From positions 124,001 through 188,000 of the forward strand of contig NZ_FOWC01000010.1 of the NCBI RefSeq assembly GCF_900115345.1: a stretch of DNA of 64,000 nucleotides. Direction: 5' to 3'. The stretch is from Amycolatopsis rubida (lineage in GTDB: Bacteria; Actinomycetota; Actinomycetes; Mycobacteriales; Pseudonocardiaceae). This document shows positions 1 to 7,797 of this stretch, piece after piece. A model generated the notes under the pieces. It ran no database searches, was not told the origin of the DNA, and was given only the letters and a program-made list of their open reading frames with translations. The position numbers and the translations under genes were made by a program. The stretch's first letter is position 1, and each line of letters begins with the position of its first letter.

Positions 1-378
1 CGCAGGGAGCTGGCCGCTGCGGCGAAGGTGCGTCTGGATACCGCGGCGTCGCTGACGTCGGACTTGTCCGGCGGGTTCGACTCCACCGCGCTGGCGCTGC
101 TGGCCGCGAGCCAGGCCAGGCCGGGGCAGGACGTGACCGGGGTGACGGTGCATCCCGCCGGACGCGCCAGCGGCGGCGACCTGGACTACGCACGCCTCGC
201 CGCGCAGCACGCGGGTCTCGCGCGCCGCCTGCTGCCGTTGACCGGCAAGCACGCCCCCTACAGCGGGCTGGGCGAGGTTCCGGCGCGGCGACGGGGCCTT
301 CCGCCGCACGGCGCACCCGGCGCACCGACGATCACCCGCCGCGCATCCAGCTCGCTCTGGCTGCCCGGTGACTTCTGA
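1..378 (+). pseudogene. truncated asparagine-synthase-like (lasso cyclase type) fragment
   Basis: The frame is open from the window edge. It carries DLSGGFDSTALALL at residues 21-34, the SGG-x-DS pyrophosphate loop of asparagine synthetase C-terminal domains, the family that includes lasso-peptide isopeptide cyclases. After GLGEVP (near 285) the frame loses similarity and stops. In the +1 frame just downstream one can read DDHPPRIQLALAAR, which resembles the family's later 'PP-x-QL' segment, so most of the domain appears deleted and the rest frame-shifted. No lasso protease or RRE gene is visible here. The gene begins outside the window. Family call fairly sure; function as lasso cyclase is inference. 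Confidence 0.6.
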
Positions 379-572
379 TGCCCGCCTTGGCAATCATGGG
401 CAAGCACTGGGCGGAGCAGGAACCGGACGGCTACGGCTGGTTCAGCGGCGACCTCGCCGACGACATGCCCACCCAGCTCATCCCGCAGGTGCAGGAGTCG
501 CTCCCGACGCAGTGGGCGGAGCCGACGCCGGAGGTTCTGGCGCACCTGCTCGAAGCCCTGGAAAACCTGTAG
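378..572 (+). CDS. hypothetical protein, 64 aa
   Basis: A short acidic reading frame starting at the ATG that touches the stop of the truncated cyclase frame. It has Trp-rich segments (KHWAEQE, GYGWFSGDL) and an acidic helical C-terminus (EVLAHLLEALENL). There is no clear ribosome binding site. I do not recognise a family. It could be a genuine small gene or the tail of a larger protein fused to the upstream fragment by deletion. Confidence 0.4.
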   Translation: MPALAIMGKHWAEQEPDGYGWFSGDLADDMPTQLIPQVQESLPTQWAEPTPEVLAHLLEALENL

Positions 573-722
573 CCCCCTGCGACGGCCCCAACCGGAAAGG
601 AGGTGGAAGCCGCGCCGCGGAGCGCGGAAAGAGCTTCGCGCCGGTAGGTAGCCCGAGAAGTGGTACCCGGCACGACGGCAATCGGCTTTGCTGGATATTT
701 CGTTCTATAGCAGGAGGATCTG

Positions 723-881
723 ATGGAACCCACAGACGACGGCCTCGTTCTGGCGGTCGAGCAGTTGACCGCTGTGCGCGGCCGGATGGACGCGGTGCAC
801 TCCGACGGCGCGCAGGATGCCGGTGGCGACGGGCACGGCAGCGGCGGCGGCGACGGGCTGAACATCCCCGAGTCGTCCTGA
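723..881 (+). CDS. 52-aa peptide, candidate RiPP precursor
   Basis: ATG at 723 follows a strong ribosome binding site AGGAGG with about 6-7 nt spacing, unusual strength for such a small frame. The peptide starts MEPTDDGLVLAVEQLTAVRG, an acidic amphipathic leader-like half. It continues with an Asp/Gly/Ser-rich stretch (DAGGDGHGSGGGDG) and ends LNIPESS. The stop lies 5 nt before the ATG of the JmjC-type oxygenase, whose stop region in turn overlaps the aldo/keto reductase, so all three look co-transcribed. Small leader-plus-core layout beside two redox enzymes is the pattern of a ribosomally made, modified peptide. I do not recognise a named precursor family; the role is inference. Confidence 0.55.
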   Translation: MEPTDDGLVLAVEQLTAVRGRMDAVHSDGAQDAGGDGHGSGGGDGLNIPESS

Positions 882-886
882 TCCGG

Positions 887-2107
887 ATGCCGGGGATGGA
901 TCACGCGCTCGTCCGATCGATCGAGAAGGCGCTGGGGTGGACCGGCGCGAGCGGGCTTGGTGTCGAGTTCGCGCGGGGCAGCATGGCCGATCCTGAACTG
1001 TGTTCCCGGCTGCTGACGCCGCAAAGACTGCTGGATGTGGTCATGCGGCGTAGCCTCTCGCCCCCTCAGTTCCGGTGTTTCGAGCACGGCACCGAACTGC
1101 ACCCCGATGCCTACATCACTCGCCAGGTAACCCGACGCGGGCAGTCGCTGCCCGTAGCCGACATGGACCGGATCGGACGGTTCCTGCGCTCCGGCTGCAC
1201 GCTCGTGCTGGATGCGCTGGACGCTTTCGACCCGACGATGGAGGTCGCCTGCCGGGCGTTGCAGTGGTGGTCGCGGGAGGTGACGCAGGTCAACACCTAC
1301 CTGACCACCGCGGACGCCGCCGGGTTCTCGCTGCATTGGGACGATCACGACGTAGTGATCGTGCAACTCGCGGGCGAGAAGTACTGGGAGGTGCGCGGCA
1401 CTTCACGGCCGGTGCCGATGTACCTGGACGTCGAGCCCAACACCGAGCCCAGCGAGGACATCGTGTGGTCCGGAACCATGAAGGCGGGGGATGTCATGCA
1501 CATCCCCCGCGGCTACTGGCACCAGGCCACCCGCGCCGACCGAGGCGAGGAGGGCTACAGCCTGCACGTCACGTTCGGGTTCGTGAAGCGCACCGGGGTC
1601 GATTGGCTGACCTGGGTCGCCGACCGGAGCCGTGAGCGCGAGCTGTTCCGGCATGACCTCGATCGCTGGGGCGGAGCGGATGCTCTGGTTGGGCAGCAGG
1701 AGCGGTTGGCCGACGAGGTCCAACGGCTATTGGACGACTATCCGGTGGCCCGCTACCTGGTCGCGCGCGAACAGGAGCGGACTCCGCCCCGGCAAGTCGC
1801 GACGGCCGGCGTGTTCGGCCCGCCCACGGCGGTGCTGTGCGTCGCCGGCTTCCCGCCGCACGTCGTCCATCTCGGGGACACCGTCGAGGTGTTGGCGGGC
1901 GGGAAGAAGCTGACGTTCGCGGGCAAAGCGGAACCAGCCTTGGCGATGCTGCTGTCCGGGCATCCGGTCGATTTGGCGACCGTGAGCAAGGAGACGGGCG
2001 TCAACGCAGCGGTGCTGGCCGAGGCACTGATCAAGGAGGGCGTGTGTGCCGAGCTGACCGAGGCGTTGTCCTCGGGCTGCACCGGTCTGGTCCCGACCGG
2101 GACCTGA
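887..2107 (+). CDS. JmjC/cupin-type 2-oxoglutarate-dependent oxygenase
   Basis: This 406-aa protein has the JmjC facial triad: H150 and D152 in HWDDHDVV and H212 in IPRGYWHQATR. Length and plan fit the bacterial ribosomal-oxygenase-like (RoxA/YcfD) group: a jelly-roll core, then a C-terminal winged-helix-like segment (VDLATVSKETGVNAAVLAEALIKEG near residues 365-390). Known relatives hydroxylate Arg or His side chains of proteins using Fe(II) and 2-oxoglutarate. Here the start lies 5 nt after the 52-aa peptide gene, and the reductase gene overlaps the 3' end, so a peptide substrate is plausible. ATG at 896 is an alternative start. Fold call is confident; substrate is inferred. Confidence 0.8.
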   Translation: MPGMDHALVRSIEKALGWTGASGLGVEFARGSMADPELCSRLLTPQRLLDVVMRRSLSPPQFRCFEHGTELHPDAYITRQVTRRGQSLPVADMDRIGRFLRSGCTLVLDALDAFDPTMEVACRALQWWSREVTQVNTYLTTADAAGFSLHWDDHDVVIVQLAGEKYWEVRGTSRPVPMYLDVEPNTEPSEDIVWSGTMKAGDVMHIPRGYWHQATRADRGEEGYSLHVTFGFVKRTGVDWLTWVADRSRERELFRHDLDRWGGADALVGQQERLADEVQRLLDDYPVARYLVAREQERTPPRQVATAGVFGPPTAVLCVAGFPPHVVHLGDTVEVLAGGKKLTFAGKAEPALAMLLSGHPVDLATVSKETGVNAAVLAEALIKEGVCAELTEALSSGCTGLVPTGT

Positions 2108-2898
2108 TCGAGCGCGCGCTCAGTCTCGGGGTATGCGGCATCGACACCGCGTACAACTACCGGGGCTTCACCTCGCACCGGGCGCTCGCGCGGGTCGCCG
2201 CTGACCTGCTCGGGGAGTTCACCATCTCCACGAAGGTCGGGTACTTCCCCGGCGATTCCGGCGGGCGTTCGGTGCACTCGCTCGACCCGGCCCGGCTGCG
2301 CGAAGCGGTCGAGCGGTCGGCCGACGACCTTGGCCGGAGTCCGGACGTGGTGTTCTTGCACAACCCGGAACTCGGGCTGTCCGGGCGATCCGGCAAGGAG
2401 GCTCACGACCGGTTGGCCGACGCTTCCGCGGTGCTGGCCAGCGCGGTCGCGGCGGGTTCCTGCGGCACGTGGGGCATCGCCACCTGGGACGCCCGGCCCG
2501 TCGCAGAAGCGATCGAGCGGAGCGCGTCCGGCATCCAGCCGGGCGCGCTCCTGCTTCGCGCCGGGCTGTCGGTCGCCGAGCCGATCCTGGCTGCCGGGGA
2601 GACCCTGTGCCGCGTTCTGGGCGTGCCCTCAGAGTGCCGTTGGGGCATGAGCCCGTTCAGCGGCAGCACGGCCGATCCAGTCTGGTCCGCACTCGATCTC
2701 GGGGCGTTCCTTGCCGCCGAAGCGGAAGTCTCGACGCCGCAAGCGGCGTTCCGGCTGGCCTATGAGCTGCCACCGGTCACGAGGGTCGCCGTAGGCACCA
2801 GCAATGCAGAGCACCTGCGCGACCTCGTCCACGCGGCCGAGTTGGCCGTCAGTGAAGGCGCGATCCGCCGCTATCGGGAACTGATCAAGGCTGCGTGA
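2044..2898 (+). CDS. aldo/keto reductase
   Basis: NAD(P)H-dependent TIM-barrel oxidoreductase of 284 aa. The catalytic tetrad is visible: D34 and Y39 in DTAYNYRG, K64 in STKVGYF and H106 in VFLHNPE. GTG at 2044 is chosen because AAGGAGG sits directly upstream (2034-2040) and the product then begins like other members (VVLGLHRS...LIERALSLG). The gene overlaps the end of the oxygenase by 64 nt, which implies translational coupling. Members of this group reduce carbonyls in natural-product pathways. In this operon it may act on the same peptide or a derived aldehyde; that is inference. Confidence 0.85.
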   Translation: MCRADRGVVLGLHRSGPDRDLIERALSLGVCGIDTAYNYRGFTSHRALARVAADLLGEFTISTKVGYFPGDSGGRSVHSLDPARLREAVERSADDLGRSPDVVFLHNPELGLSGRSGKEAHDRLADASAVLASAVAAGSCGTWGIATWDARPVAEAIERSASGIQPGALLLRAGLSVAEPILAAGETLCRVLGVPSECRWGMSPFSGSTADPVWSALDLGAFLAAEAEVSTPQAAFRLAYELPPVTRVAVGTSNAEHLRDLVHAAELAVSEGAIRRYRELIKAA

Positions 2899-2902
2899 TC
2901 GC

Positions 2903-3772
2903 TCAGCGCCGGAGGTCAGCGGCCAGCTTGTCCGCCTCGCGTGTGGTCAGCTCGCGCAGCTCCTCGGGGAGGGACGAGTCGTTGAGGATCTTCGCCACGG
3001 AAAACAGCGCCATGAGCTTGCCGGGTCGAGACTCCAGGTCAGCGCGGCGCTCGCGGCGGACGCGCTCGGCAAGCTCCGGCACGGTCAACGAGCTGGCCCA
3101 GAGGTTCGCGGCATCCAGCCCGCGCGGGGCCATCCCGTGGTCCTCCCAATCCAAGATCCAGAATTCCGGGCCGGTCAGGTTCGACCAGTTCAGGTCCGCG
3201 TGCGCGGGCACCCACTCCTCGGTGATGGTCGTGTCCACCACGCCGGGGAACGCTCGCTCAATCTCACGTGTGACCAGCGCCTGCGTCATGGCCTCCGTGT
3301 CCGGTGTCGCGATGCGGGTGGTGCGCTGTCCCGCCAGGGCATCCAGTGACGCGCTCAGAGCCGCCCACCATCCGTCCGGCAGGCCCACACCGCGCAGGGC
3401 TCCGCGTTGAACCGGTGCAGCGGTGACCAGCTCGATCTCGTCGGCGCGCCAGACTGCATCCTCGCTCAGGTCGAGCCAGCTCACCCCTCGATACCACGCG
3501 GGCTTCGCGATGTCTCGCAGGAGGTCGGCGGCCTCCAGGCCGTTGCCCGACTGACTCTGCGCTGCGGTCTTCGCCAACGGCCGGGCCTCGATACGAACCC
3601 AGGTTCCGCGGTCGCTGCGCGCCCCCACGGACCGGCGCTTCCGAACCATGGTTTCCGGATCGAGGCAGACTCCGAGTGCCCGTTCGACACGGGCAACTGG
3701 GGCCTCGACGGACTGCCTGCGCAGATCCCTCGTCGCGGAGCGCGTTGACGCTGGGCGGCTGGTTTCGGCCAT
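2903..3772 (-). CDS. APH/choline-kinase-fold phosphotransferase
   Basis: 289 aa. The catalytic loop HADLNWSNLTG (HxDxxxxN) and the metal-binding FWILDWEDHG match aminoglycoside-phosphotransferase-type small-molecule kinases. The N-terminal ATP-binding part (TMVRKRRSVGARSDRGTWVRIEARP) is less typical. ATG at 3772 is preferred over an upstream GTG at 3967 because the protein then begins MAETSRPAST and the upstream stretch is low-complexity. It converges with the aldo/keto reductase (4-nt gap). Class V lanthipeptide kinases such as LxmK share this fold, so a role in peptide modification is possible. Simple detoxification or metabolite phosphorylation is equally open. Confidence 0.75.
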   Translation of the reverse strand: MAETSRPASTRSATRDLRRQSVEAPVARVERALGVCLDPETMVRKRRSVGARSDRGTWVRIEARPLAKTAAQSQSGNGLEAADLLRDIAKPAWYRGVSWLDLSEDAVWRADEIELVTAAPVQRGALRGVGLPDGWWAALSASLDALAGQRTTRIATPDTEAMTQALVTREIERAFPGVVDTTITEEWVPAHADLNWSNLTGPEFWILDWEDHGMAPRGLDAANLWASSLTVPELAERVRRERRADLESRPGKLMALFSVAKILNDSSLPEELRELTTREADKLAADLRR

Positions 3773-3789
3773 GCCCACATCTTCCCATC

Positions 3790-4062
3790 GAGGACCTTGC
3801 CTCGTATCACCTGCCGCTTTCGTCGTTCGAGGCGCGCCCCTGCACCCAACGAGATTCCGAAGACGACGACCGGCGTCTCCGGATCGGCGCCCGCGGCGAG
3901 CGTGCGGACCTTGCCGGCCATGCGGTCGAAACTGTCGCCGCTCAGGTCCGGTGCCAGCACGCGCCATCCGGCGAGCGCATCACCCGACGGCGGGTCCGTA
4001 ACCTGGCGGTGGCCGCGCCGAGCCCCGTGCAGCCGGATCAGCGAGGGCGCGGCCGGGGCGGG
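3790..4062 (-). pseudogene. remnant of an alpha/beta-hydrolase-like protein
   Basis: Directly after the stop of the isomerase, in the same frame, the minus strand reads GWRVLAPDLSGDSF and then TPVVVFGISLGAGARLERR. These resemble the beta4 strand and the G-x-S-x-G nucleophile elbow of alpha/beta hydrolases. There is only a GTG at 3960 inside it and no His/Asp region. The similarity dissolves where the phosphotransferase begins. I read it as a decayed gene piece; it may instead be noise in GC-rich DNA. Confidence 0.25.
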
Positions 4063-4890
4063 TCATGCCGCTGCGCGGTGGGAGAGCACGAAAGCTCGTG
4101 CCTCGGGGACGTCGTCGGGTTCGGCGTCGTGGATGACGACCGGCACCCGGCGCGGGAGCCGGGACCACCGGCGGAAGAGATGGTCGAAATCGACGAGTCC
4201 GCTGCCGAGCGTGCCGGCCGGGTGGGAGTCTCTGGCGTGGACGGCCACGATGTGCGGGCCGAGGAGGTCGAAGGCTTCGTCGATGATCTCGGCTTGGCGG
4301 TCGGCGTTGTCGGGGGTGATGAGGCTGCCGGGGTCGAGGATGACGCCGACTCCGTCGCCGACGTCGCGCAGGAGGCGATGGGCCGCCGCGGCGGTGCCAA
4401 TGACGGTGCCGGGGTCGAGCTCGATCCCGAGCACGATCCGGGCTTCGCGCGCGGCGGGGAGCAGCTGCCGCAGTTCGTCCACCAGGTCGGCGTAGGCGTC
4501 GGGTTCGGCGTTGCCGGGATGCCAGGCCCATTTGTCGTCGGGGTTGCGGCTTCCTGTGCAGAGGCTGACCATCTCCGCCCCGAGTGCCGGAGCCCGGCGG
4601 ATGAGGACCGTGGCCTCGGCGGCGGCGCGGCGGCGGCGGGCGCGGTCGGGGTCGACCATGTTGTAGGTCGCGGACATGCTGGGGATCAGCACCCGGGCGC
4701 GGTCGAAGGCGGCGCGGACGGCGGCCGAGCTCGGCGCGTCGAGCCGGGCGAGGCCTACGCTGGCGAGGTTGAGATGGGTCTGGACCACGCCGTGAGCGGC
4801 GATCTCCGCTGCGAGGAGGGCCGGGTCGGTCGCCGGCGGCCAGGTCCGGCTGACCACGGCGAGGTCGCGCTCGGCGAGAACGTGCGGCAT
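4063..4890 (-). CDS. sugar phosphate isomerase/epimerase-like TIM-barrel protein
   Basis: 275 aa. Segments SATYNMVDPD, EMVSLCTGSRNPDDKWAWHP, VLGIELDPGTV, GVILDPGSLI and IVAVHARDSH are spaced as in the xylose-isomerase-like/AP-endonuclease-2 TIM barrel. Metal-binding Glu, Asp and His residues sit at strand ends (IELDPG, ILDPG, VHARD, VIHD). ATG at 4890 is chosen because GGGAGGAG precedes it by 8 nt; the in-frame GTG at 4908 lies inside that site. Such enzymes isomerise or dehydrate sugars and cyclitols. There is no close pathway partner here, so the substrate is unknown. Confidence 0.75.
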   Translation of the reverse strand: MPHVLAERDLAVVSRTWPPATDPALLAAEIAAHGVVQTHLNLASVGLARLDAPSSAAVRAAFDRARVLIPSMSATYNMVDPDRARRRRAAAEATVLIRRAPALGAEMVSLCTGSRNPDDKWAWHPGNAEPDAYADLVDELRQLLPAAREARIVLGIELDPGTVIGTAAAAHRLLRDVGDGVGVILDPGSLITPDNADRQAEIIDEAFDLLGPHIVAVHARDSHPAGTLGSGLVDFDHLFRRWSRLPRRVPVVIHDAEPDDVPEARAFVLSHRAAA

Positions 4891-5205
4891 TGCGGTGTCT
4901 CCTCCCAACGAAAAGACCGGACGTAAGGCGTGGTCAGGCCGCGGCTGTGCCGGTGGCGGCGCGGACGGCCGGCCGGGTCAGGGCGGCCATGGCGTCGTCG
5001 ACGCTTCCTCTATGACAAGCCCGACGTCGCTGACCGCGCGGGCGAGCGGGATAGGCACTCCGACCTGCGAGGAGCCCCGGCTCCCGGTTTTCCGTCGGCT
5101 CCACAGCAACCTCCCCCGGTTTGCTGAGCCCACAGTGGACGCTTTTCTCCACTCTGGCGGAATCCGCAAGGCTGTGCGGCCCTCATGCCTCCTCAGATTT
5201 CCGCA

Positions 5206-5275
5206 GGGTCCTCACCTCGCCGGGAAAACGCCTGGTCACCCTCCTCACTGTCGGGTGAGGAGGTCGTGAGGACCC
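5206..5275. repeat. nested inverted repeats upstream of STAND regulator
   Basis: An outer pair GGGTCCTCAC (5206-5215) / GTGAGGACCC (5266-5275) encloses an inner pair CCTCCTCAC (5240-5248) / GTGAGGAGG (5255-5263) with a 6-nt loop. Both are perfect. They lie in the 517-nt spacer between the isomerase and the regulator gene, about 130 nt before the latter. They could be a regulator-binding or attenuation structure. I see nothing else in 4891-5407 apart from a weak AGTGGA/TCCACT hairpin near 5133-5152. Confidence 0.5.
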
Positions 5276-5407
5276 GGTTAGGATGCGGCGAGATCGGGTG
5301 TCAGCACGCGGACTGGTGTCGCCGGTAAAGGAGATGCCTCTGCGTCAGCGCATGCGGTAACCCCTGGGGAGGGGCAGGCTGGCACGTGGCCGAGAACGGG
5401 GGGAGAC

Positions 5408-7735
5408 ATGGGGGATGGCTTCATCCCGGGGCTGACCGCGCTGGTCGGCCGGGACCAGGCGCTCGACGATCTGCGGCGGAAGCTCGGCGGGGGAGAGCGG
5501 CTGATCGAGCTGCTCGGATACGGGGGAATCGGCAAAACCCGGCTTGCGCAGGAACTGTACCGAGATCTTCTCCGACGCAAAGTGTACCAGGATACGGCTT
5601 TCGTCAGCCTGGAGAAGTATATCCGGTTTGTGAAATCCGGCGCTTCCGCTGGCCCCCCGGTTGATCTCGCTCAGCGGATTCTCGGTGACGTCGCGGCCGC
5701 GCTGACGGACAGCCATCAGCCGGCCGCGCGGGATTTCGGCTCGCTGATCTCCCTGCTTTCGGCTCGGCTTCGCAATCGCCGAGCGCTCCTGGTGATCGAC
5801 AACGCCGAACCGGTTGCCGACGACGTGGCGCTTGTCCTGGAGGAGCTCCTGGACCAGGACGACGCGAGCGGGCTGCAGGTGCTGGTGACCAGCCGCGAGA
5901 ACCTCGGCATCGGGGGCGAGAGCATCGTCTCTGTCCAGCCGCTGACCTGCCCCGCTGAGGACGCCGACCCCGCCGATGGGCTCACGGACGCGACGACCCT
6001 GTTCTTGGATCGGGCGACGAAAGCCGCGGGGCGGCCGGTCACCGAGACCAACGAGTGGCGCGATCTCGTCGCGTTGGTCCGCTATTCACAAGGCTCGCCG
6101 CTGATTCTGCAGCTGCTGGCCGCTCAACTGGGCCTAGGCACCACGGCTGTCGCCCTGCTGGCGAAGCTCAAAGAGCGAGGCCTCTTGTGGCTGGGCTTTT
6201 CGCCGCGAGCCCGAGGGATCCGAGAGCACCATCGGCGGCTCGACATCACCATGTCGGGGTCGTGGGACTTGTGCGGCGAAGAGGAGCGAGTGCTCTGGGC
6301 AAGGCTCAGCGTGTTCAGCGAGAGCTTCAACGTCGACGCCGTCCAGGAAGTATGCAGCGACGAAAAGCTTCCGCGGAACAAAGTGGAGCAGCTGCTGGGC
6401 CTCCTCAAAGAGCGTTCGATCGTCGACCCCGATTCTTCCGGCCGCTTCACCCAGCACGCCGCCCTGCAAGAGTACGGGTTGAAGATGCTGGGCGAAGACG
6501 AATCCGCCTTCCGGAACCGTCACCGCGACTGGGTGGCGAAGCTGGCGTTCGACGGTGCCAGGAAGTGGTTCTCCCCGCAGGAGAAACACTGGCTCGACGC
6601 GCTGGCGGCCGACGCGCCGAATCTCGACGTTGCGATCGACTGGTGCGTCGAGCGCCGCGAGGTCGAGCAGGGCCTCGCGATCGCAACGAACGTTCATCGC
6701 GTGAGGATGCCGTACCACCACGCGAAGGAGCCCCTGGCGGCGAGGTGGTTCGACGTCCTTCTGCCGATGGGGGGTGTGCCGCCGACGCTGACCAGGGTCG
6801 GCGCGCTGTCCAGCGTCGCGTTCATGCGCACGGTTTTGGGCGATGCTCGCGGGTTGGAGCATCTGCGGGAGATCAGGCAGATCGCCGCGATGCTTCCCGA
6901 GGCTCGGGACTTCCCGCCGGCGCTGGCGGCGGAAGGCACCTACCAGGCCCTGGTGATGCTTGATCCGGCGGGGATGGACATGCTCAGGGCCGCGGCGGAC
7001 GGCTTCGCGGCCATGGGGCCCGACTTCGGCGGAGACGAGCAGATGGCCAGGCTGCTGCTGGGGATGAGTGCCGGGCTTATCGGCCCCGCGCACCTGGCAG
7101 ACCGCACGGCGGACGAATGCCTGGCGCACGCCGAACGCGCCGGTGCGCCGTGGGCCATCACGTGGGCGCAATGGCTGTACATGCTGCCCATGCGCACGAA
7201 ACGCCTGGATGTCGGCGGCAAGGTGATCTCCGCGGCGCTCGCCCTCGGTGATCGGTGGGCTCCGGGCTGGGCTGCGGAAGTCAAGATGTGGGGCCTGGAC
7301 GACCCCGAGCGCGCGGCCGTCTTGTCGGGCGCATCGAGTGCCTGGCAGGAGCAGCACCACGTCGCGATCTCCGGCCTGCCGAGCTTCGGCCGGCACCGGG
7401 ATGCCAAGATCGACTGGATCACGAGCCAGATAGGCCGGGACCGCCACGCCAAGCTCGAACGAGAGGGGCGGGGCCTCGGGGAAGACGGGATCATCAAGCT
7501 GATGCACATCCCGGCTCCGGCTCCGCCGGTCCTGTTGGATGCGACTCAGTACCGCATCGTGTCGATGGTCGCTGACGGCTGGCAGAACCGCGACATCGCG
7601 ATCGATCTTCATGTCTCGGAAGCGACCGTCAGCCGTCGGCTCACGGATGTGTACAAGAAGCTCGGCATCGAGGGCGACCGGAGGAAGCTGGCGGCGTGGT
7701 TCAGGCACCACGGAGCGGCCAGCGCGAAGCGGTAA
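5408..7735 (+). CDS. STAND-ATPase transcriptional regulator with C-terminal LuxR-type HTH
   Basis: 775 aa. An N-terminal P-loop GYGGIGKT (residues 37-44) and a Walker B-like ALLVIDNAEP (about 122-131) define an AP-ATPase/NB-ARC-type switch. A long alpha-helical middle (TPR-like) follows. The last 64 residues (QYRIVSMVADGWQNRDIAIDL, then SEATVSRRLTDVYKKLG) form a LuxR-family helix-turn-helix. This is the plan of LAL/AfsR-like regulators, which sense a ligand or partner and activate metabolite or differentiation genes. It is transcribed alone and converges with the P450 through a shared hairpin. Targets are unknown; the RiPP-like or P450 genes beside it are candidates. Confidence 0.85.
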   Translation: MGDGFIPGLTALVGRDQALDDLRRKLGGGERLIELLGYGGIGKTRLAQELYRDLLRRKVYQDTAFVSLEKYIRFVKSGASAGPPVDLAQRILGDVAAALTDSHQPAARDFGSLISLLSARLRNRRALLVIDNAEPVADDVALVLEELLDQDDASGLQVLVTSRENLGIGGESIVSVQPLTCPAEDADPADGLTDATTLFLDRATKAAGRPVTETNEWRDLVALVRYSQGSPLILQLLAAQLGLGTTAVALLAKLKERGLLWLGFSPRARGIREHHRRLDITMSGSWDLCGEEERVLWARLSVFSESFNVDAVQEVCSDEKLPRNKVEQLLGLLKERSIVDPDSSGRFTQHAALQEYGLKMLGEDESAFRNRHRDWVAKLAFDGARKWFSPQEKHWLDALAADAPNLDVAIDWCVERREVEQGLAIATNVHRVRMPYHHAKEPLAARWFDVLLPMGGVPPTLTRVGALSSVAFMRTVLGDARGLEHLREIRQIAAMLPEARDFPPALAAEGTYQALVMLDPAGMDMLRAAADGFAAMGPDFGGDEQMARLLLGMSAGLIGPAHLADRTADECLAHAERAGAPWAITWAQWLYMLPMRTKRLDVGGKVISAALALGDRWAPGWAAEVKMWGLDDPERAAVLSGASSAWQEQHHVAISGLPSFGRHRDAKIDWITSQIGRDRHAKLEREGRGLGEDGIIKLMHIPAPAPPVLLDATQYRIVSMVADGWQNRDIAIDLHVSEATVSRRLTDVYKKLGIEGDRRKLAAWFRHHGAASAKR

Positions 7736-7759
7736 GAACCGGTCGCTTCTCCCGCCTTT

Positions 7760-7788
7760 GGTGGGTGATGCACCCTGCATCGCCCACC
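7760..7788. terminator. bidirectional terminator
   Basis: GGTGGGTGATGC (7760-7771) and GCATCGCCCACC (7777-7788) pair over 12 bp with one G-U and a 5-nt loop. The hairpin lies between the convergent regulator and P450 genes. Confidence 0.7.
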
Positions 7789-7797
7789 AGGCGCGTC

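Noticed and set aside
2903..3772. Class V lanthipeptide kinase (LxmK-like) assignment
   Set aside because: The fold matches, but the partner cyclase and lyase genes are not present and no Ser/Thr/Cys-rich precursor is seen, so only a general phosphotransferase call is justified.
4895..5269. Plus-strand frame in the spacer before the STAND regulator
   Set aside because: Low-complexity composition and no start signal; it also runs across the nested inverted repeats.
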